Shown here: positions 24,286-34,670 of the stretch, in pieces
Layout: every line of letters starts with the position of its first letter
Position numbering within the stretch: position 1 is the first letter of the stretch
Position numbers and translations under genes: made by a program
Notes under the pieces: model-generated
Seen by the model: only the letters and a program-made list of their open reading frames with translations
Told to the model about the DNA's origin: nothing
The model's database searches: none
Source: Candidatus Nitrotoga sp. M5
Lineage (GTDB): Bacteria > Pseudomonadota > Gammaproteobacteria > Burkholderiales > Gallionellaceae
Length of the DNA: 34,670 bases
Direction of reading: 5' to 3'
NCBI RefSeq assembly: GCF_927904885.1
Contig: NZ_CAKMNW010000029.1
Span: 1 to 34,670, forward strand

Positions 24286-25106
24286 TGCTTAAGCAGCGTG
24301 CGATCACAGCCCTTATTCTGCTGGGGCTGTTTCTGTTTGCACTGTTTTTATTACCCTCTTTGGGGTGGGCTGCGCTGGTAATTATCATTACAATGCAAGC
24401 GTCATTTGAATGGGCACGCTTATCCGAGTTATCCAAAAAGACTACCACTGTTTATTTGGTGCTGACTTTGACTGTGATGTTGGGCATCGTTTGGCTTGAT
24501 GCGCAATATCCTGAGCAGTTTGTGTCATTGCATATGCTGATATACGGCATGTCAGCGTTATTATGGCTAATTATGGTGCCACTATGGTTGATAGCTCGTT
24601 GGCAAGTGCGCCAACCGCTATTGATGATGCTAACTGGTTGGATACTATTGATTCCAACTGGCTTGGCGATGATAGATTTGCGCATGCTAAATCCCTGGTG
24701 GTTATTGGGGGTGATGGGTTTAGTATGGGTTGCAGATATAGCGGCTTATTTTAGCGGACGGAAATTTGGCAAGCACAAACTTGCGCCCAATATTAGTCCT
24801 GGTAAAACTTGGGAAGGCGTGTTCGGCGCGCTGCTCGGTGTTACTGTTTATGTACTGTTGATTGTTTACTCAAATGATCTTTTAACTGACAACGCAGCAC
24901 TGTTTGGCTTACTAATGGCATCTTGGGGATGGGTGGGGCTGGCGGTAATTGGTGATTTGTTTGAGTCAGCCGTTAAGCGACAAGCAGGCGTCAAAGATAG
25001 CGGCGTATTGCTTCCTGGTCATGGTGGTCTGCTCGATCGCATTGATGCTCTGACCTCCACTTTACCATTGGCTGCTATGGTGATTTTATTCCAAAGGATG
25101 GCATGA
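24285..25106 (+). CDS. cdsA: Phosphatidate cytidylyltransferase
   Basis: The 273-aa integral membrane enzyme makes CDP-diacylglycerol from phosphatidate and CTP, the precursor of all phospholipids. It has about eight hydrophobic helices. The CdsA signature near the C-terminus is complete: [20 protein letters not shown] followed by [27 protein letters not shown] forms the metal/CTP-binding region. The start is a GTG overlapping the uppS TAG by one base. The end overlaps dxr by ATGA, so uppS-cdsA-dxr-rseP are translationally chained. Confidence 0.97.
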   Translation: MLKQRAITALILLGLFLFALFLLPSLGWAALVIIITMQASFEWARLSELSKKTTTVYLVLTLTVMLGIVWLDAQYPEQFVSLHMLIYGMSALLWLIMVPLWLIARWQVRQPLLMMLTGWILLIPTGLAMIDLRMLNPWWLLGVMGLVWVADIAAYFSGRKFGKHKLAPNISPGKTWEGVFGALLGVTVYVLLIVYSNDLLTDNAALFGLLMASWGWVGLAVIGDLFESAVKRQAGVKDSGVLLPGHGGLLDRIDALTSTLPLAAMVILFQRMA

Positions 25107-26311
25107 CAAACATAAGCCATCTCACCATACTTGGTTCTACGGGTAGCATAGGGGTAAGCACTTTGGATGTGGTGGCGCGCCACCCTGAGCGCTACCGTGT
25201 CTTGGCACTCACCGCACAGAGTCAAGACAACACTCTGTTTGAGCAATGCATTCGTTTTGCGCCACGCTATGCTGTATTGATAGATGAGGGAGCCGCCACT
25301 CGCCTGGAGCAGCGTATCGCCGGAGCTGGCCTGGATGTTGAAGTTCTATGTGGTGCCGCAGCGCTGGAGCGGGTTGCGTCATTGCCGGAAGTAGACACAG
25401 TAATGGCCGCTATTGTCGGTGCAGCAGGGTTGCGTCCTACGCTGGCTGCTGCACGCTCAGGCAAGAAAATCTTATTGGCAAATAAAGAAGCACTGGTAAT
25501 GGCGGGGCGAGTGTTCATGGACTTAGTGCAAGAACACGGCGCTACGCTATTGCCCATTGACAGCGAGCATAACGCCATCTTTCAGGCTTTGCCCCATAAC
25601 TATTCCCGTCATCAAACAGATAGTTTAACTGCCAGCGGAGTAAGTAAAATTTTGCTCACTGCCTCTGGTGGTCCTTTTCTCAATGCGACTTTATCTGAAT
25701 TGCAACAAGTCACACCAGAACAAGCGTGCGCGCACCCTAATTGGGCAATGGGACGCAAAATTTCAGTAGACTCCGCCACCATGATAAACAAGGGGCTGGA
25801 AGTCATTGAGGCACACTGGTTGTTTAACGCATCAGCCGATGCGATTCAGGTCGTGGTGCATCCGCAAAGTATTATTCATTCGCTGGTGCAGTATGTAGAC
25901 GGTTCGGTACTGGCGCAGTTGGGCAACCCGGACATGCGCACCCCGATTGCTTATGCATTGGCTTACCCAGAACGCATCGAAGCGGGTGCAGAACCGTTGG
26001 ATCTGCTAAAGGTGGCGACACTTGATTTTGTCGCACCGGATTTTATTCGTTTCCCAGGTCTTGCTCTAGCTTATCAAGCCTTACGAGCTGGTGGTACAGC
26101 TCCTGCCGTGCTCAATGCGGCAAATGAAATTGCCGTGGCTGCATTCCTGAATAAACAAATTTCTTTTCTTGCTATTCCACGCCTGATAGAAAATGTACTA
26201 GCTGACTTGCCGGTAACCGCGGTTAACACGTTGGAGGATGTGTTAAGTGCCGATGCCGCTGCGCGTGTAGTGGCAAATGATTTAATAAAAAGTACGACTT
26301 ATTTATCATGA
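25103..26311 (+). CDS. dxr: 1-deoxy-D-xylulose 5-phosphate reductoisomerase
   Basis: The 402-aa enzyme turns DXP into MEP with NADPH in the non-mevalonate isoprenoid pathway, supplying precursors for UppS next door. The NADPH-binding motif is [23 protein letters not shown] and [13 protein letters not shown] carry metal and substrate ligands. [24 protein letters not shown] and [16 protein letters not shown] complete the catalytic region. It overlaps both neighbours by ATGA. It is complete and canonical in length. Confidence 0.99.
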   Translation: MTNISHLTILGSTGSIGVSTLDVVARHPERYRVLALTAQSQDNTLFEQCIRFAPRYAVLIDEGAATRLEQRIAGAGLDVEVLCGAAALERVASLPEVDTVMAAIVGAAGLRPTLAAARSGKKILLANKEALVMAGRVFMDLVQEHGATLLPIDSEHNAIFQALPHNYSRHQTDSLTASGVSKILLTASGGPFLNATLSELQQVTPEQACAHPNWAMGRKISVDSATMINKGLEVIEAHWLFNASADAIQVVVHPQSIIHSLVQYVDGSVLAQLGNPDMRTPIAYALAYPERIEAGAEPLDLLKVATLDFVAPDFIRFPGLALAYQALRAGGTAPAVLNAANEIAVAAFLNKQISFLAIPRLIENVLADLPVTAVNTLEDVLSADAAARVVANDLIKSTTYLS

Positions 26312-27660
26312 TTACACTACTGGCTTTCATTGGTGCGATAGCGATACTAGTAGTGTTCCACGAGCTAGGGCACTACTCGGTAGCTCGATGGTGCGGTGTG
26401 AAGGTGCTACGTTTTTCAGTTGGATTTGGCAAGGAAATTTACAGCAAACGCTTCAAAAATAGCGAGACGGATTGGGTGATCTCCGCTATTCCATTAGGCG
26501 GTTATGTCAAAATGCTGGATGAACGTGAAGGTAAAGTGGCTGCGGATGAGCTGCATTCTGCATTCAACCGTAAGCCCGTGCTGCAACGCATAGCTATCGT
26601 GGTGGCCGGGCCGGCGGCCAACCTGCTGCTGGCTATTTTCCTATTTTGGGCGTTATTCATCTATGGCGTGCCGAGCCTGAAACCCTTGCTGGGAGAAGTA
26701 TTACCACATACCGCTGCAGAAGCCGCATCACTGCAAGCGCAGGAAACGATCGTCAGTATTAATGAGCAAGCCATTCCGAGCTGGGAGCAAATGAGCTGGG
26801 TCTTATTGGATCTCGCTCTGCAGGGTGCTACCGAAGCACGCATAGAAGCGCGTACTGCACAGGGAGAAATAGTCCGGCATGAGCTCAGCCTGAAAGCGCT
26901 CACCTCTGCTGATATGGATGAAAATTTTTTGGACTCTCTCGGTTTGCAACCTTATCAACCGGTGGTGCGTCCCGTCATCGGAAAATTGGTAGAAGGTGGG
27001 GTTGCTCAGCGTGCAGGAATACTCATGGACGACAAAATCCTGAGCGTGGATGGGCAGGATATCGAAAACTGGAAAGACTTGGTAGAAGCCGTGCGTGCTC
27101 ATCCGGGACAATTAATGCGGCTGGAGATTGAACGAAATGGCACGCTACGAGTCCTTGATCTCACACCTGAAGCAACCGACGAAGGGGACATAACGGTAGG
27201 TAAAATTGGAGCCGCACCGCACATAGACCAGCGTGAGTTCGACGCCTTGATGACTAATGTGCAATATGCTCCGCTTGCAGCATTCGGTCATGCTGTACGC
27301 AAAACATGGGAAATTAGCAAGGTGAGTTTGAAGGCGCTGGGAAAAATGGTGACAGGCGATATGTCGTTGAAAAACCTGAGCGGGCCAATTACCATTGCTG
27401 ATTATGCTGGACAGTCTGCGCAGATGGGTTTGGTCTCGTACATAAATTTTCTGGCGCTTATCAGTATTAGCCTCGGAGTATTGAATTTGCTGCCCATACC
27501 CTTATTAGATGGGGGCCATTTGCTGTATTATACCGTCGAGTTAATTAAAGGTAGTCCGATGCCCGATAAAGTTTGGGAGATAGGACAAAAAATTGGTATT
27601 GCGCTGCTCGTTACGTTGATGGTTCTTGCGTTTTTTAACGATTTAAGCCGTCTGTTTTAG
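26308..27660 (+). CDS. rseP: Intramembrane site-2 metalloprotease RseP
   Basis: The 450-aa inner-membrane protease has the zinc motif HELGH at residues 19-23 in the first transmembrane helix and the second catalytic motif [12 protein letters not shown] near the C-terminus. Two periplasmic PDZ-like domains lie between (about 115-215 and 220-300; the second has [20 protein letters not shown]). In E. coli it cleaves anti-sigma factor RseA during envelope stress and clears signal peptides. It overlaps dxr and is followed at once by bamA, linking stress proteolysis to outer-membrane assembly. Confidence 0.98.
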   Translation: MITLLAFIGAIAILVVFHELGHYSVARWCGVKVLRFSVGFGKEIYSKRFKNSETDWVISAIPLGGYVKMLDEREGKVAADELHSAFNRKPVLQRIAIVVAGPAANLLLAIFLFWALFIYGVPSLKPLLGEVLPHTAAEAASLQAQETIVSINEQAIPSWEQMSWVLLDLALQGATEARIEARTAQGEIVRHELSLKALTSADMDENFLDSLGLQPYQPVVRPVIGKLVEGGVAQRAGILMDDKILSVDGQDIENWKDLVEAVRAHPGQLMRLEIERNGTLRVLDLTPEATDEGDITVGKIGAAPHIDQREFDALMTNVQYAPLAAFGHAVRKTWEISKVSLKALGKMVTGDMSLKNLSGPITIADYAGQSAQMGLVSYINFLALISISLGVLNLLPIPLLDGGHLLYYTVELIKGSPMPDKVWEIGQKIGIALLVTLMVLAFFNDLSRLF

Positions 27661-27673
27661 ATTGAATCAATAC

Positions 27674-29950
27674 ATGAAATTAAAACATTTAGCGGGACTT
27701 ATCCCGCTGTTATATGCCACGTCCGCCATAGCAATCGAACCCTTCGAGGTAAAGGATATTCGTGTAGAAGGTATACAGCGTACTGAGGCAGGCACTGTCT
27801 TTAGCTATTTACCGGTCAGGGTCGGTGACAAACTGAACGAGGAAGATGCTGCTGCGGCTATCCGCGCACTGTTCTCCACTGGCTTTTTCAAGGACGTACG
27901 CCTTGAGATGCAACAGGGAGTTTTAATTGTAGTGGTGCGCGAACGTCCGTCTATCGCCAGCATTGAGATTAACGGAGTAAAAGACTTTCCGAAAGATACA
28001 CTGAGCGAAAATCTTAAAATGGTGGGGCTGGCGGATGGTCGCATTTTTGATAAATCCGCTTTGGACAAGGCGGAGCAAGAACTCAAGCGTCAATATGTAG
28101 CGCGCGGTAAATATGGGGTGAGCCTCACCACCACTGTCACCGAGTTAGAACGCAACCGGGTCTCTATCGTCTTTAATGTGGTCGAGGGTGAAACTTCTAA
28201 AATCAAGCAAATTAACATTATCGGTAACGAAACTTTCAGCGAAAAGGAATTGAAAGGGTTGATGCAGCTTGATACTCCAAACTGGATAAGCTGGTTTACC
28301 AAAAATGATCAATACTCCAAGCAAAAACTGTCTGCTGATTTGGAAGTTATACGTTCATATTACCTTGATGCTGGTTATCTTGAATTTTCCGTAGACTCAA
28401 CCCAAGTGTCTATCTCGCCAAACAAAGAACACATTTACATCACCATTAATATTAGCGAAGGTGCTAAGTACACAGTTTCCAATATTGAGGTTTCTGGCCC
28501 TGAGAAAATCTTGTCCCATAAAGAAGCGCGCGAACTGATTAAAGCTGAAGTGGGAGATGTATTTTCACGCAAGGTAATGACCGATTCCATCACGAAAATA
28601 GGTGACCGCCTTGGTGAGGATGGTTATGCCTTTGCTAATATCAATGCGGTGCCGGATATAGATAAAGAAAAGCATGAAGTGGGATTTACCTATGTGATCG
28701 ACCCTGGCGCGCGCGCTTATGTACGGCATATCGATATAACAGGTAACACTAAAACTCGAGACGCAGTGATCCGGCGCGAATTTCGACAAATGGAAAGTGC
28801 GTGGTATTCCGCATCCAAGATTAAGACATCGAAACAAAAAGTCGATCGTTTGGACTTCTTCAGTGAAGTAAATCTTGAAACCCTTCCAGTACCGGGCTCA
28901 AATGACCAGATAGATGTTAGTTTGTCGGTTAAGGAAAAATCTACCGGAAATTTTTCAATCGGCGCGGGGATATCCAGTAACGTTGGACTGGTGTTCAATG
29001 GCTCTGTCACCCAGCGGAATTTGTTTGGTACCGGTAACAGCCTGTCTGCACAGGTTAATACAGGTAAGGTTAATAAAGTTTATTCAGTGTCTTATACCAA
29101 CCCCTATTACACTGACAATGGCATGAGTCTAGGTTTTGATGCATATACACGCGACGTAAATACCACCTCCACGGCAATCAGCTCATTCCGCTCCTCAACC
29201 CTGGGTGGAGGCATACGTTTAGGTATACCAATCAGCGATTTCGAGAGCACAACTTATGGCTTATCGGCGGAACAGACTAAACTGACACTTTTCGAAAACA
29301 GCACATTACAATTACAAAAATTTGTCGATGACTTTGGACCTACTACAAGTAACCTGCTGGGCTCTGTAGGATGGAGCCGAGATAACCGGGACAGCGTTAT
29401 TTACACTACAGAGGGAACAGTGCAGCGTGCTTTTGTGGAAGTAGCTGTGCCGATCACCAGCCAGCAGTTTTATAAGCTCACGTATGAGCATCAGTGGTTC
29501 TATCCGATCAGTAAAACTTTTACTTTCTTCCTGAATGGCGAAGCGGGATATGCGGAAGGCTATGGTGGTAAGCCAGTCCCATTCTTCAAGAATTTCTATG
29601 CTGGTGGACCAGGTTCGTTGCGTGGTTTTAATCCGTTTTCCATTGGGCCGCGGGACATTAACAATAATTCATTGGGAAGTACCAGGCGCTTAATCGGAAA
29701 CGCTGAAGTGCTATTCCCATTACCAGGAATGGCCAAAGACAGGTCAGTTCGGTTAAGTGCTTTTGTAGATGCGGGCTCCGTGTTTGGCCAAGGTTTGTCA
29801 GCAAGTGACAGCTTACGTTATTCTACTGGGCTCGCTATTACCTGGATATCGCCGGTTGGCCCACTCAAGGTGAGTGTGGGTGTGCCGCTAAACAAACAGT
29901 CTGGTGACAAAGTGCAACCATTCCAGTTCACTTTGGGTTCATTATTTTAA
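27674..29950 (+). CDS. bamA: Outer membrane protein assembly factor BamA
   Basis: The 758-aa Omp85 protein is the core of the BAM machine that inserts beta-barrel proteins. It has a signal peptide (KLKHLAGLIPLLYATSAIA), five POTRA domains (about 20-420; the first starts FEVKDIRVEGIQRTEAGTVF) and a 16-strand barrel to the C-terminal F (TLGSLF). The barrel has the conserved loop-6 motif RGF (GSLRGFNPFSIGP). I place the start at the ATG at 27674, where the signal peptide begins; a TTG four codons earlier (27662) is also open. Neither has a good ribosome site, so coupling to rseP (gap 13 bp) is likely. Confidence 0.98.
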   Translation: MKLKHLAGLIPLLYATSAIAIEPFEVKDIRVEGIQRTEAGTVFSYLPVRVGDKLNEEDAAAAIRALFSTGFFKDVRLEMQQGVLIVVVRERPSIASIEINGVKDFPKDTLSENLKMVGLADGRIFDKSALDKAEQELKRQYVARGKYGVSLTTTVTELERNRVSIVFNVVEGETSKIKQINIIGNETFSEKELKGLMQLDTPNWISWFTKNDQYSKQKLSADLEVIRSYYLDAGYLEFSVDSTQVSISPNKEHIYITINISEGAKYTVSNIEVSGPEKILSHKEARELIKAEVGDVFSRKVMTDSITKIGDRLGEDGYAFANINAVPDIDKEKHEVGFTYVIDPGARAYVRHIDITGNTKTRDAVIRREFRQMESAWYSASKIKTSKQKVDRLDFFSEVNLETLPVPGSNDQIDVSLSVKEKSTGNFSIGAGISSNVGLVFNGSVTQRNLFGTGNSLSAQVNTGKVNKVYSVSYTNPYYTDNGMSLGFDAYTRDVNTTSTAISSFRSSTLGGGIRLGIPISDFESTTYGLSAEQTKLTLFENSTLQLQKFVDDFGPTTSNLLGSVGWSRDNRDSVIYTTEGTVQRAFVEVAVPITSQQFYKLTYEHQWFYPISKTFTFFLNGEAGYAEGYGGKPVPFFKNFYAGGPGSLRGFNPFSIGPRDINNNSLGSTRRLIGNAEVLFPLPGMAKDRSVRLSAFVDAGSVFGQGLSASDSLRYSTGLAITWISPVGPLKVSVGVPLNKQSGDKVQPFQFTLGSLF

Positions 29951-29968
29951 TTACATCTGGAGAAAAAA

Positions 29969-30472
29969 ATGAAAATTTTTAGTAAGAGGCTTTTACAAAT
30001 ATTACTTTTGCTCGGCTGCACTCAAGCATTGGCGGCAGATTTGAAGGTTGGCATTGTTAACACCGAACGCATTATGCGTGAATCTTCTGCCGCTGAGCAA
30101 GCCGAGAAAAACATTGAAAAGGAATTTTCCGTACGCAATCAGAAAATCAAGAAGGTCGCTACAGATGTGCAAGAGCTCCAACTTTTCTTGGAAAAAGAGC
30201 GTTTGACACTGTCAAATGCCAAAAAACGTGACAAAGAGCGTGAACTGGCCAATCTCAATGTGAACCTGCAACGCATGCAGCGTACTTTCAGTGAAGACTT
30301 GAACCTGCGTAAAAATGAAGAAATGTCAGTTATTCTGGAGCATGCTAACAAGGCTATTCAAGAGCTTGCAGAAAAAGAAAAGTATGACTTAATATTGCAA
30401 GAGGCTGTTTATCACAACCCAAAAATTGATATTACCGAAAAAGTTATAAAATATATGAACGATGCTAAATAA
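29969..30472 (+). CDS. skp: Periplasmic chaperone Skp/OmpH
   Basis: The 167-aa protein has a signal peptide ending TQALA before ADLKVGIVNTERIMRESSAA, the standard OmpH N-terminal strand. A long, highly charged coiled-coil (about 45-125) forms the tentacle helices, and AEKEKYDLILQEAVYHNP closes the trimerisation body. It holds unfolded outer-membrane proteins for delivery to BamA, encoded just upstream. GGAG lies 7 nt before the ATG. Length is typical. Confidence 0.96.
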   Translation: MKIFSKRLLQILLLLGCTQALAADLKVGIVNTERIMRESSAAEQAEKNIEKEFSVRNQKIKKVATDVQELQLFLEKERLTLSNAKKRDKERELANLNVNLQRMQRTFSEDLNLRKNEEMSVILEHANKAIQELAEKEKYDLILQEAVYHNPKIDITEKVIKYMNDAK

Positions 30473-30495
30473 GACACCAGGTTGGTTTAAATTGC

Positions 30496-31536
30496 ATGAA
30501 ACGGACAGACTATAGTCTTAAAGAAATCGCAGCACGTTTCGGTGGTCAGTTGTTGGGCAATGCCGAGATAACAGTCAATCAAATAGCAACGCTTGAAAAT
30601 GCGCAAGTCGGCCATCTGACTTTTTTGGCGAGTGAAAAATATCGCCCGTTGCTTGCTGATACTCGTGCCAGCGCCATTATTGTAAGCACGGCAGACGCCG
30701 ATGCAACACAACTACCCCGTATCGTAAGCGACAACCCTTATGTGTATTTCGCCAAGGCTTCAGCCTTTCTGAATCCTCCCACTGCTGTTGTGCCAGGCAT
30801 ACACCCCAGTGCTGTGATTGAAGAAGGTGCTCATATTGATCCGAGCGCCAGTATTGGTCCGAATGTAGTGATCGGTGCCGATACCAGGATAGGTGCTGGC
30901 TGTGTGATTATGGCGGGTTGCAGTATTGGTGCCGGGGTAGCTATAGGCATAGACGCACGCTTATACCCACACGTCGTGATTTATCACAATTGCATTTTGG
31001 GAGACAGACTGATAGCGCATTCTGGCGCAGTGATCGGCGCTGATGGTTTTGGCATTGCGATGACTGAAAATCACTGGCTGAAAATTCCGCAAATCGGGCG
31101 TGTGGTTGTTGGCGATGATGTGGAAATCGGCGCGAATACCACCATAGATCGCGGGGCGCTGGATGACACCGTGATTGAAGACGGAGTCAAACTAGACAAC
31201 CAGATACAGATCGCGCATAACGTACGCGTCGGCGCACATACCGCCATTGCAGCATGTGTTGGGATTGCGGGTAGCGCTGTTATCGGACGCCATTGCCGCA
31301 TCGGTGGGGGGACGGGCATTTTAGGGCATACGCAGATATCAGATAACGTAGAAATTTCGTCGTTTACGATGATAGGAAAATCTATTCGAGAGCCCGGTAC
31401 TTACACTGGAATTTTCCCATTCAATAAGCACGACGTGTGGCGAAAAAATGCGGCCCAGCTGCGTCACCTGGATGAACTGGCAAAAAAAATAAAATTACTA
31501 CAGCAAGAAATTGAGACATTAAGGAAAGAAAGTTGA
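30496..31536 (+). CDS. lpxD: UDP-3-O-acylglucosamine N-acyltransferase
   Basis: The 346-aa enzyme adds the second 3-hydroxyacyl chain in lipid A synthesis from acyl-ACP. The N-terminal uridine-binding domain (about 1-100) is followed by a left-handed beta-helix of hexapeptide repeats ([20 protein letters not shown] onward). The catalytic histidine is in [11 protein letters not shown]-terminal helix with [20 protein letters not shown] ends the protein, as usual. Its TGA overlaps the fabZ start by one base (TGATG). Confidence 0.98.
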   Translation: MKRTDYSLKEIAARFGGQLLGNAEITVNQIATLENAQVGHLTFLASEKYRPLLADTRASAIIVSTADADATQLPRIVSDNPYVYFAKASAFLNPPTAVVPGIHPSAVIEEGAHIDPSASIGPNVVIGADTRIGAGCVIMAGCSIGAGVAIGIDARLYPHVVIYHNCILGDRLIAHSGAVIGADGFGIAMTENHWLKIPQIGRVVVGDDVEIGANTTIDRGALDDTVIEDGVKLDNQIQIAHNVRVGAHTAIAACVGIAGSAVIGRHCRIGGGTGILGHTQISDNVEISSFTMIGKSIREPGTYTGIFPFNKHDVWRKNAAQLRHLDELAKKIKLLQQEIETLRKES

Positions 31537-31988
31537 TGAGCACTGATACCCAAATGGACATCTATGAGGTTTTGGAATACTTGCCACACCGTTATCCATT
31601 TCTACTAATCGATCGTGTGCTGTCGTACGTACCCAGCAAAAATATTGTGGCATTGAAAAATGTCACCATCAATGAACCTTTCTTTAACGGCCATTTTCCA
31701 CATCACCCGGTCATGCCCGGCGTACTGATCATCGAAGCAATGGCGCAGGCTGCGGCAATCCTGACATTTAAAACCCTGGGTACAAAGCCAGACGATAAAT
31801 CAGTTTATTATTTTGTTGGCATTGATGGCGCGCGTTTCAAGAAACCAGTGAGCGCAGGTGACCAACTCACTTTAAAGGTAGCTATCCTTCGTAATTCGCG
31901 CGGCCTATGGAAATTTTCAGCAACTGCAGAAGTAGACGGGCAGATTGTGACAGAGGCTGAATTGATGTGTACCGTCCGGGCACTTTAA
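31536..31988 (+). CDS. fabZ: 3-hydroxyacyl-[ACP] dehydratase FabZ
   Basis: The 150-aa hot-dog-fold enzyme dehydrates 3-hydroxyacyl-ACP in fatty acid elongation, competing with LpxA/LpxD for the same substrates. Catalytic His53 lies in [12 protein letters not shown] and Glu67 in [21 protein letters not shown] is the N-terminal signature. The ATG at 31536 overlaps the lpxD stop; a TTG one codon earlier is possible but less likely. AAGGA sits about 10 nt upstream. Confidence 0.98.
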   Translation: MSTDTQMDIYEVLEYLPHRYPFLLIDRVLSYVPSKNIVALKNVTINEPFFNGHFPHHPVMPGVLIIEAMAQAAAILTFKTLGTKPDDKSVYYFVGIDGARFKKPVSAGDQLTLKVAILRNSRGLWKFSATAEVDGQIVTEAELMCTVRAL

Positions 31989-32758
31989 TGCGTCACCCGA
32001 CAGCGCTCATCCATCCAAACGCTAAACTGGCAGATAGCGTTGAAGTGGGTGCGTACTCAATTATCGGCGAGCACGTTGAGATCGGCGAAAACACACATGT
32101 CGGCCCACATGTAGTGATCAGTGGTCACACCAGTATCGGCCAGCACAATCGCATATTTCAGTTTTGTTCACTGGGTGAAATTCCGCAAGACAAAAAATAT
32201 GCGGGCGAGCAGACCCGCCTGGAAATTGGTGATAACAACACCATACGTGAATTTTGTACCTTCAATTTAGGCACCTCACAGGGTGTTGGCATAACACGTG
32301 TGGGAAACAACAACTGGATCATGGCCTATGTGCATTTGGCACACGACTGCCAGATCGGTAACCACACCGTTTTTGCCAACAACGCACAGCTGGCCGGGCA
32401 TGTAGATGTTGCAGATTATGCCATTCTTGGCGGATTCACCGTAGTACACCAATTCTGTCAAATTGGCGCGCATGCGATAACCGGAATGGGGACGATTTTG
32501 CTGCAAGACATTCCACCTTATATAACGGCTGCGGGCAATCCTGCTACACCCTACGGTACCAACTCTGAAGGTTTGAAGCGGCATGGTTTTTCAAGAGATG
32601 CGGTAATGGCGATTAAGCGTGCCTACAAAACCTTATACAAATCCGAACTGACACTGGCGCAGGCTAAAGTCGCCATTGCGGAGCAGGCTGTAACCTACCT
32701 GGAATTAAATACACTGGTTGATTTTATCGGTCGCTCGCAACGCGGCATTATTCGTTAA
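31988..32758 (+). CDS. lpxA: UDP-N-acetylglucosamine acyltransferase
   Basis: The 256-aa enzyme starts lipid A synthesis by 3-O-acylation of UDP-GlcNAc. Hexapeptide left-handed beta-helix repeats begin at once ([19 protein letters not shown]). GEIPQDKKY is the LpxA-specific insertion loop. The catalytic His equivalent is H119 in [13 protein letters not shown]-terminal helical part ([20 protein letters not shown]) follows. The start at 31988 is chosen because it overlaps the fabZ stop (TAATG) and matches family N-termini; seven upstream codons in frame lie within fabZ. Confidence 0.98.
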   Translation: MRHPTALIHPNAKLADSVEVGAYSIIGEHVEIGENTHVGPHVVISGHTSIGQHNRIFQFCSLGEIPQDKKYAGEQTRLEIGDNNTIREFCTFNLGTSQGVGITRVGNNNWIMAYVHLAHDCQIGNHTVFANNAQLAGHVDVADYAILGGFTVVHQFCQIGAHAITGMGTILLQDIPPYITAAGNPATPYGTNSEGLKRHGFSRDAVMAIKRAYKTLYKSELTLAQAKVAIAEQAVTYLELNTLVDFIGRSQRGIIR

Positions 32759-32767
32759 CTTGCATAA

Positions 32768-33925
32768 ATGACAAAGGCAGTAAAAGTGATCGGCATCGTC
32801 GCCGGTGAAGCTTCTGGCGATCTGCTGGGTTGCCATCTGATGGAAGCGCTCAAACTGGCAATGCCCGGCGTGCAATTCATCGGAATCGGTGGTCCCAAGA
32901 TGCAGGCAGTGGGAATGCAAGTATTATTTCCGATGGAAAAGCTCGCGGTGCGCGGTTACGTTGAAGTGTTAAAACATTACAATGAAATTGTCGGCATACG
33001 GCGCAAGCTGCGGACATATTTTTGTACTAATCCTCCAGATTTATTCATTGGCGTTGATGCGCCAGACTTCAATTTTGATTTAGAACTTAAACTCAAAGCA
33101 CGCGGCATACCCGTCGTACATTATGTCAGTCCCTCCATTTGGGCGTGGCGCGGCGAACGCATCCACAAAATTAAACGAGCTGTCTCGCACATGCTGGCGC
33201 TGTTTCCATTCGAAGCACCGCTATATGAAAAAGAAGGTATTCCGGTAACCTTTGTCGGCCACCCGTTGGCGGATATGCTGCCACTGGCGCCTAATCGAGT
33301 CGCAATGCGCCAGAAATTTCGTTTGCCCATGCAAAGTAAAGTGTTCGCCTTTCTGCCTGGAAGCAGACAAAGTGAGGTGAATTATCTGGCTGCAACCTAT
33401 ATCGAAACAGCGAAACTCATTTTACAAACGCTGCCTGAGGCAAGGTTTCTGGTACCGTTGGCCAGTAAAGAAACACGCCGTATTTTTGACGAAACCTTGC
33501 GCCAGTGCGAGGGACAGAATCTGCCGATAACGATCCTGTTTGGCCATGCGCATGATGCAATTATCGCGGCGGATATAGTACTCGTTGCATCAGGTACCGC
33601 TACCCTGGAAACTGCGCTATTAAAACGGCCCATGGTGATTACCTACAAAATGCCAGCCTTATCATGGTGGGTAATGCAGCGCAAAAAATACCAACCTTAT
33701 GTTGGTCTGCCAAATATACTGGCCGGGAAATTCGTAGTGCCGGAATTGTTGCAACACGATGCGACGCCAGAGAACCTGGCGCAAGCGCTGCTGAACTTGC
33801 TGTTCGACGAACAGGCAGTGGCTGAGCTGGAAACAATCTTCACCAACATGCATTTCATGCTTAAACAAGACAACGCTTACAAGGCAGCGCAGGCTATCCT
33901 GCCCTATTTGGGCGAACAAAATTGA
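32768..33925 (+). CDS. lpxB: Lipid-A-disaccharide synthase
   Basis: The 385-aa inverting glycosyltransferase (family GT19) joins UDP-diacyl-GlcN and lipid X to form the lipid A disaccharide. [16 protein letters not shown] is the N-terminal signature. [32 protein letters not shown] and [10 protein letters not shown] follow in canonical order. [19 protein letters not shown] is the nucleotide-sugar site. It lies 9 bp after lpxA, and its stop overlaps the TTG start of rnhB. Confidence 0.98.
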   Translation: MTKAVKVIGIVAGEASGDLLGCHLMEALKLAMPGVQFIGIGGPKMQAVGMQVLFPMEKLAVRGYVEVLKHYNEIVGIRRKLRTYFCTNPPDLFIGVDAPDFNFDLELKLKARGIPVVHYVSPSIWAWRGERIHKIKRAVSHMLALFPFEAPLYEKEGIPVTFVGHPLADMLPLAPNRVAMRQKFRLPMQSKVFAFLPGSRQSEVNYLAATYIETAKLILQTLPEARFLVPLASKETRRIFDETLRQCEGQNLPITILFGHAHDAIIAADIVLVASGTATLETALLKRPMVITYKMPALSWWVMQRKKYQPYVGLPNILAGKFVVPELLQHDATPENLAQALLNLLFDEQAVAELETIFTNMHFMLKQDNAYKAAQAILPYLGEQN

Positions 33926-34503
33926 ACAACACCTTGCTCATCTGTGGAGTAGATGAAGCCGGGCGCGGCCCGTTAGCCGGACCAGTCTATGCCGCTGCAG
34001 TAATATTGGACAACTGCCGACCAATTAAGGGACTGAACGATTCCAAAAAACTCAGTGAAAAGCGACGCAATGCTCTGGCATTGGAAATAAAGCAACATGC
34101 CTTGGCGTGGGCGATTGCTGAAGCGTCAGCCAAAGAAATCGATACCATTAATATTTTACGTGCCAGCCTGTTGGCTATGCATCGCGCAATTGAAATGCTG
34201 CAAATTCGACCGCATGAAGTTTTGGTCGATGGCCTGCATTGCCCAGATACGGGCCTGCCGAGCCGTGCCATTGTGCGAGGGGATAGCACCGTTGCATCCA
34301 TCTCGGCAGCCTCAATATTAGCTAAAACCGCGCGAGACGCAGCCATGCTGCTGTTGCATGATACCTATCCACAATATGGCTTTGCTGCCCACAAAGGCTA
34401 CCCAACTAAAGCACACATGGTGGCATTGAGCATACATGGCGTTACCGCCGAACACAGAAAAACCTTCCGGCCCGTGCGAGAAGCATTGCAACAGAAAAAA
34501 TGA
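33922..34503 (+). CDS. rnhB: Ribonuclease HII
   Basis: The 193-aa enzyme cuts the RNA strand of RNA-DNA hybrids and incises at single ribonucleotides in DNA. The catalytic Asp11 and Glu12 lie in [14 protein letters not shown]. Asp103 (VDGLHCP) and Asp121 ([18 protein letters not shown]) complete the DEDD set. [17 protein letters not shown] is the conserved C-terminal block. The start codon is TTG overlapping the lpxB TGA, so it is coupled to lpxB. It ends the block seen here. Confidence 0.97.
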   Translation: MNNTLLICGVDEAGRGPLAGPVYAAAVILDNCRPIKGLNDSKKLSEKRRNALALEIKQHALAWAIAEASAKEIDTINILRASLLAMHRAIEMLQIRPHEVLVDGLHCPDTGLPSRAIVRGDSTVASISAASILAKTARDAAMLLLHDTYPQYGFAAHKGYPTKAHMVALSIHGVTAEHRKTFRPVREALQQKK

Positions 34504-34670
34504 TGAAGCGAAACTGTTCAAACTAATACTGTACTCATGCGGCATTAGTTTGAACAAGGGCAAAGGTAAAACGGAGTTGCTTTTTCATTATGTATCAGGA
34601 ATTAATTTGTCTTTTAATGTAGTAGTTCAGACTTAATCTGACAGTAAAGTCTTGCCAAAGGGTGGGGTTA
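34504..34670. other. Non-coding tail after rnhB
   Basis: No gene is supported in the last 167 bp. The main structure is the perfect inverted repeat at 34515-34556. Confidence 0.5.
34515..34556. repeat. Perfect 13-bp inverted repeat after rnhB
   Basis: TGTTCAAACTAAT (34515-34527) and ATTAGTTTGAACA (34544-34556) are exact complements with a 16-nt loop. It starts 12 bp after the rnhB stop. It would form a strong hairpin in RNA from either strand, but no T-run follows on either side, so it may protect the 3' end of the lpx-rnhB transcript or end it by another route. A mobile-element end is the alternative. Confidence 0.65.

Noticed and set aside
33987..34346. 119-codon minus-strand frame over rnhB
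   Set aside because: Shadow of rnhB, whose catalytic residues are intact.

Overview
The window looks like chromosomal DNA of a Gram-negative betaproteobacterium. Nitrosomonadales (Gallionella or nitrite-oxidiser-like) is my best guess, inferred from protein flavour and gene order; no rRNA gene is present to confirm it. The right 20 kb is a classic proteobacterial envelope and translation chromosome segment. The left 13 kb is accessory in character.

Layout. 1-902 is gene-poor, with one decayed palindromic repeat. 903-2273 (minus strand) encodes a group I truncated haemoglobin followed by a 2Fe-2S/FAD/NAD(P)H reductase, a plausible split NO-dioxygenase. 2653-12681 (minus) is a tightly coupled four-gene operon with three ATGA stop/start overlaps: a YdbL/DUF1318-like lipoprotein, an exported giant of 2634 aa, an exported SH3b protein and an exported M48 zinc metalloprotease. 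The giant carries a TolB-like propeller, TPRs, a degenerate CHAT-like domain, more TPRs and a C-terminal CHAT peptidase. A one-haem lipoprotein cytochrome c (12719-13027) sits just upstream, with a terminator-like hairpin in its leader, and may be co-transcribed. 13087-13946 holds no convincing gene.

From 13947 on almost everything is on the plus strand and housekeeping. surE-pcm-nlpD overlap and lead into a radical SAM gene. Then come a ZIP metal transporter, rimO, a small conserved hypothetical gene on the minus strand, and the block rpsB-tsf-pyrH-frr-uppS-cdsA-dxr-rseP-bamA-skp-lpxD-fabZ-lpxA-lpxB-rnhB. This block supplies translation factors, UMP kinase, undecaprenyl-PP and CDP-DAG synthesis, an isoprenoid step, envelope stress proteolysis, outer-membrane protein assembly and early lipid A synthesis. 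A good sigma70-like promoter, a structured leader before rpsB and an attenuator-like hairpin between rpsB and tsf are visible. A perfect 13-bp inverted repeat follows rnhB.

Most interesting is the 2653-12681 operon. CHAT peptidases are best known in cytoplasmic defence or death pathways (TPR-CHAT/Craspase, gasdermin-activating proteases). Here an apparently intact His/Cys CHAT enzyme is fused behind a degenerate CHAT copy on a protein with an export signal, and it is encoded with a second exported protease, an SH3b protein and an outer-membrane-type lipoprotein. I read it as a candidate uncharacterised envelope surveillance or proteolytic-cascade system; that role is inference.
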